This document shows positions 61,182-64,000 of a DNA stretch of 64,000 nucleotides, one piece after another. The DNA comes from RUG100 sp050953425 (lineage in GTDB: Bacteria; Bacillota; Clostridia; Peptostreptococcales; Anaerovoracaceae), in the NCBI GenBank assembly GCA_050953425.1, contig JBMNMQ010000007.1, positions 744,001-808,000 of the forward strand, in the 5' to 3' direction. How positions within the stretch are numbered: position 1 is the stretch's first letter; each line of letters begins with the position of its first letter. The notes below the pieces were generated by a model. That model saw nothing but the letters and a program-made list of their open reading frames with translations, was not told the origin of the DNA and ran no database searches. Position numbers and translations under genes: made by a program.

Positions 61182-63947
61182 CTACTCTTGGTACCAGTAG
61201 ATCGGCGCGCCGTAACCCGGCGGCAGCGGGTAGCTGCCGGGGTTGGAGTTGTGCAGCGGGCAGTAGTAGCGCGATTTATAAGGATCTTCCATGACTTTCT
61301 TCTTGACGGCGCGGGGGCAGTCGGGGGTGGCGCGGTAGCCGGTCTCGCTGCAGGCCCGGTAGGTACCCGTCAGCGGCTTCCACTGCTTCACTTTCGGCTG
61401 GGGCTGGGTGCCGCGGATATAGTATTCGCCGCCGCTGCGCACGACCGTCGATGGCTGCGAGGGGAGGGATCCGTGCATGCCCCTGGTGGCGCGCTTCATG
61501 ACGCGGCCCCAGAGCAGGGCGGCCGTTTCGGAGTGCCCGGTCAGGGCGAGATTCTGGTCGCTGCCGATCCAGCAGGCCGCCGCGTACTGCGGCGTAAACC
61601 CGCAGAACCAGGCGTCGCAGCTGTCGGAGGTGGTGCCGGTCTTGCCGGCCGTCACCTGCGGGGTTCTGGCGTTTTTGCCGGTGCCGCGGGTCACGACATC
61701 GCGCATCATGTCGGTGAGGATGAAAGCAACGCCGCTGCTGAGCACGGTCGTGCGCTGTTCCTCTGCTTTCAGCAGCACTTTGCCGCTGCGGCTGAGCACT
61801 TTGGTATAGCTGCGGCAGGGGATGTATTCGCCGCGGCGCGGGAAGGTACCGTAGGCAGCTGCCATCTCCAGCGGGGAAATGCCCCGGGTCATGCCGCCCA
61901 GCGCCAGTGCGGCGGCGTTGCGGTCGTTGCTGGCGCCGCTCTCGACGACGCTGGTAATGCCGAATTTTTTCAGCTGGTCGATGGCGTCGTCGACGCCGAT
62001 CTGACGGAAGACGCGGACGGCGCAGGTGTTGGAGGAGATTTCCAGTGCCTTGCGCATCGTCAGCATGCCGCGGTAGCCGCTGTAGGCGTTGTGCGGCGAC
62101 CAGGTCCCGCCGACCGTGAGCGGGGCGTCGTGGATGCGCGAAGCGGCGGTCCAGTACTCTCCGTAGCCGGACGGACGTTCGTTTTTATCCAGCTTGCGGA
62201 ATGTCATCGGATTATTCTCCTCTGCCGCTTCCTCGCCGGCCGTCAGCGCGGTCGAATAGACCGACAGCGGCTTGATCGAGGAACCGGGCTGGTTGGGCGT
62301 GACGGCGCGATTTTCGCGCACCGCGCCGCTTTCATCGCGGCCGCCGGCCATGCCGCGGATTTCGCCGGTGGTGTAGTCGGTGATCACCATCGCTCCCTGC
62401 GGCTGCCGTATTTCCTGTCCCAGCGTGCAGCCGTCCTCGTGAATGGTGCAGCGGTGGGTGGAAAAGGTGCAGAAATCCGGGTGGTCGCGGAAAAAGGAAG
62501 CGTCGATGCGCAGGTTGCCGCGGCTGGTCAGCGTTTTGTATTTCTTCGGCACGAGAATGACCGTGCCCTCGATGCTGTAAAAGCCGCTGCTGTCGCGGCG
62601 GTAGAGATCTTTCATGCGGATGCTGATGTCGGTGTCCGAGCCCCTGGAGGTGCGGACGAAATCCAGTCGATGTCCCTTGCGCAGCAGCAGACTGCCGTTG
62701 CTGGCTCTCTTGAACTCTCCTGCGTGAAGGCTGAAATCGCCGGCCGCGTTGAAGAAGTTCCGGTAGCGGTAGAGAAGAACCCTGCCGGAGCTGTCGAGAA
62801 TATTGCCGCTGCTGTCATAGCGCAGATTCTGCAGGCCGGGGAAGTTGCTGCTGCTGGCAAATTCCGCGTCGATGGCGTTTTGAACGCGCTGATCCAGGGT
62901 CGTATGGATCGACAGGCCGCCGGTATAGACCATTTTCTCGGCAGCTTCCTCGCTGTATCCCTCCTTCTTCAGGTCAGCGATGACTTCGCTGATGACGTAG
63001 TCGGTAAAGTAGGGGTTTTTGCGCAGATAGACGCTGTCCTCGAGATCGATCTCCGCCTTGAGATCGGATTGCGCGGCGGTGCGGTAAGCCGCGTCGCTGA
63101 TGTAGTGCTGCCGCTTCATGTTGCGCAGCGTCAGCAGGCGTCGTGAGGTGCCGGTGTCGCCGTTGTAGACGACGGTGTAGCTGCCGGTGCGGCGGAGAAT
63201 GTCCTTCTTTTTGAGGCGCAGCGCTTCCGATTCGATGGTCTTGTTGTCGATGACGCGCACCAGAGAATAGTAGTTCGGGGAGCGCGGGATCGAGGCCAGG
63301 GCCACGCACTGTTCGAGATTGAGATCCTTGGCGTCGCAGGAAAAGTAAGCCTGACTGGCGGCCTGCACGCCGTAGGCGTTGTAGCCGAAATAAATGGAAT
63401 TGAGGTACGCTTCGATGATCTGCTGCTTGCTCAGCTTGTGCTCGAGCAGCACCGTGTACCACGCTTCGATGACTTTGCGGCGCACGGTGCGCCGGCTTTT
63501 GGATTCGGGCAGGTAGACGTTGCGCGCCAGCTGCTGTGTGATCGTCGAGGTGCCGGCAACGCGGCCGCCGTGGAAAAAGCTGTCGTAGACGGCGCCGAAC
63601 ATGCGCACGACGTTGAAGCCGTGATGCTGCCAGAAGGTTTTGTCCTCGGTGGCGACAAAGGCGTTGACCAGGTTTTTCGGCATCTGGCTGTAGTCGATAT
63701 TGACCCGGTTGCCGTCTTCGGTGTAGATGTTTTCCATGACGTTGCCGTCGCAGTCGTAGAGAATCGAGCTCTCCGCGAGGTTGGAGTAGATGTTGCCGGG
63801 GTTGATTTTCGGGCAGTGGGCGACGACGGAGAGACCGTAAAAGAGGATGAATACTAAAATCAGGCCGATGCCGGCCAGTGTCCATTTGATCACGGCGCCG
63901 ACGCGGTGTCCGGCGACAGATGTTTCACTGCTGTGCTGACGGGCCAT
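61182..63947 (-). CDS. Class A penicillin-binding protein (PBP1A-type)
   Basis: A 921-residue bifunctional peptidoglycan synthase. Cytoplasmic start, one transmembrane helix (about 22-45), GT51 glycosyltransferase with the catalytic Glu101 in TEDKTFW and TSTITQQLARNVYL, then a transpeptidase with SSIK (Ser556), SSN and KTGTTSD (Lys769). A basic linker and a Pro/Tyr-rich C-terminus with Cys residues (CSETGYRATPDCP) follow. ATG 63947 has AAAGGAGGG; the frame is open 14 codons further upstream without a site. TATACT at the window end may be the promoter -10. Confidence 0.93.
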   Translation of the reverse strand: MARQHSSETSVAGHRVGAVIKWTLAGIGLILVFILFYGLSVVAHCPKINPGNIYSNLAESSILYDCDGNVMENIYTEDGNRVNIDYSQMPKNLVNAFVATEDKTFWQHHGFNVVRMFGAVYDSFFHGGRVAGTSTITQQLARNVYLPESKSRRTVRRKVIEAWYTVLLEHKLSKQQIIEAYLNSIYFGYNAYGVQAASQAYFSCDAKDLNLEQCVALASIPRSPNYYSLVRVIDNKTIESEALRLKKKDILRRTGSYTVVYNGDTGTSRRLLTLRNMKRQHYISDAAYRTAAQSDLKAEIDLEDSVYLRKNPYFTDYVISEVIADLKKEGYSEEAAEKMVYTGGLSIHTTLDQRVQNAIDAEFASSSNFPGLQNLRYDSSGNILDSSGRVLLYRYRNFFNAAGDFSLHAGEFKRASNGSLLLRKGHRLDFVRTSRGSDTDISIRMKDLYRRDSSGFYSIEGTVILVPKKYKTLTSRGNLRIDASFFRDHPDFCTFSTHRCTIHEDGCTLGQEIRQPQGAMVITDYTTGEIRGMAGGRDESGAVRENRAVTPNQPGSSIKPLSVYSTALTAGEEAAEENNPMTFRKLDKNERPSGYGEYWTAASRIHDAPLTVGGTWSPHNAYSGYRGMLTMRKALEISSNTCAVRVFRQIGVDDAIDQLKKFGITSVVESGASNDRNAAALALGGMTRGISPLEMAAAYGTFPRRGEYIPCRSYTKVLSRSGKVLLKAEEQRTTVLSSGVAFILTDMMRDVVTRGTGKNARTPQVTAGKTGTTSDSCDAWFCGFTPQYAAACWIGSDQNLALTGHSETAALLWGRVMKRATRGMHGSLPSQPSTVVRSGGEYYIRGTQPQPKVKQWKPLTGTYRACSETGYRATPDCPRAVKKKVMEDPYKSRYYCPLHNSNPGSYPLPPGYGAPIYWYQE

Positions 63948-64000
63948 GGCCCTCCTTTCGGTTCCGGTTCGGACGGAGTTTTCGCCCACACAAGTATAGC

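Overview
The window is a chromosomal segment of a GC-rich, anaerobic, Gram-positive bacterium, almost certainly Bacillota, class Clostridia. The evidence is: a thr-less translation block infC-rpmI-rplT with an ATT-initiated infC and an attenuator leader; RNase Y, LexA, NrdR and MurT/GatD of Firmicutes type; the acetylase lysine route (DapH); an ArgJ acetyl-cycle; an acyl-CoA dehydrogenase with EtfB and a ferredoxin-fused EtfA; and a monomeric [FeFe]-hydrogenase-like protein. A Family XIII/Anaerovoracaceae-like gut anaerobe would fit, but the lineage is inference.

Layout. 1-1.3 kb: end of a probable MoxR-type ATPase gene and a CoxE-like VWA protein. 1.7-10.5 kb: accessory region with a secreted coiled-coil/FN3 protein split by a frameshift in an A9 run, a LytTR regulator, a sigma-54 enhancer-binding protein (EBP), a 1.5-kb gene-free stretch with two tandem arrays and a candidate -24/-12 promoter, a secreted CAP/FN3 protein and a lone HNH endonuclease. 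10.5-12.5 kb: lexA and an M20 amidohydrolase. 12.8-21.5 kb: tRNA-Val(CAC), lysA-dapF-dapB-dapH and argC-argJ-argB-argD, the latter behind a full-consensus ArgR box. 21.6-28.2 kb (minus strand): a class III aminotransferase, a CoA-acylating aldehyde dehydrogenase behind a -24/-12 promoter, a second sigma-54 EBP and an AGCS symporter, which together look like an amine/taurine catabolic locus. 28.7-34.9 kb: infC-rpmI-rplT, an FKBP lipoprotein, nrdR, cmk, a DUF1015 gene and radC. 35-42.2 kb: mreB (frameshifted in this sequence), mreC, mreD, a large PBP2, minD and rodA. 42.3-47.1 kb: rny, a cysteine desulfurase, thiI and a thioesterase. 47.4-53.7 kb: acyl-CoA dehydrogenase/EtfBA, an Rh-type ammonium channel and a group-B-like [FeFe] hydrogenase. 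53.9-64 kb: a 38-codon small ORF, mnmM/ytqB, prmA, rsmE, a QueG-like protein, murT-gatD, maf and a class A PBP.

Functional themes. Cell-wall building and elongation (DAP/lysine, MreBCD-PBP2-RodA, MurT-GatD, PBP1A) and amino-acid biosynthesis make up the core. Energy genes (Etf complex, hydrogenase-like protein, aldehyde dehydrogenase) point to fermentation.

The most unusual property is structural. At least nine intergenic gaps carry mutually unrelated short tandem arrays (22, 22, 23, 24/25, 26, 39, 45, 51, 54 and 72 bp units), often directly upstream of operon genes. Two sigma-54 modules, each an EBP with a matching -24/-12 element and nearby symmetric DNA, are the best candidates for undescribed regulation. 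Two genes, a surface protein and mreB, are interrupted by single-base differences in homopolymers.
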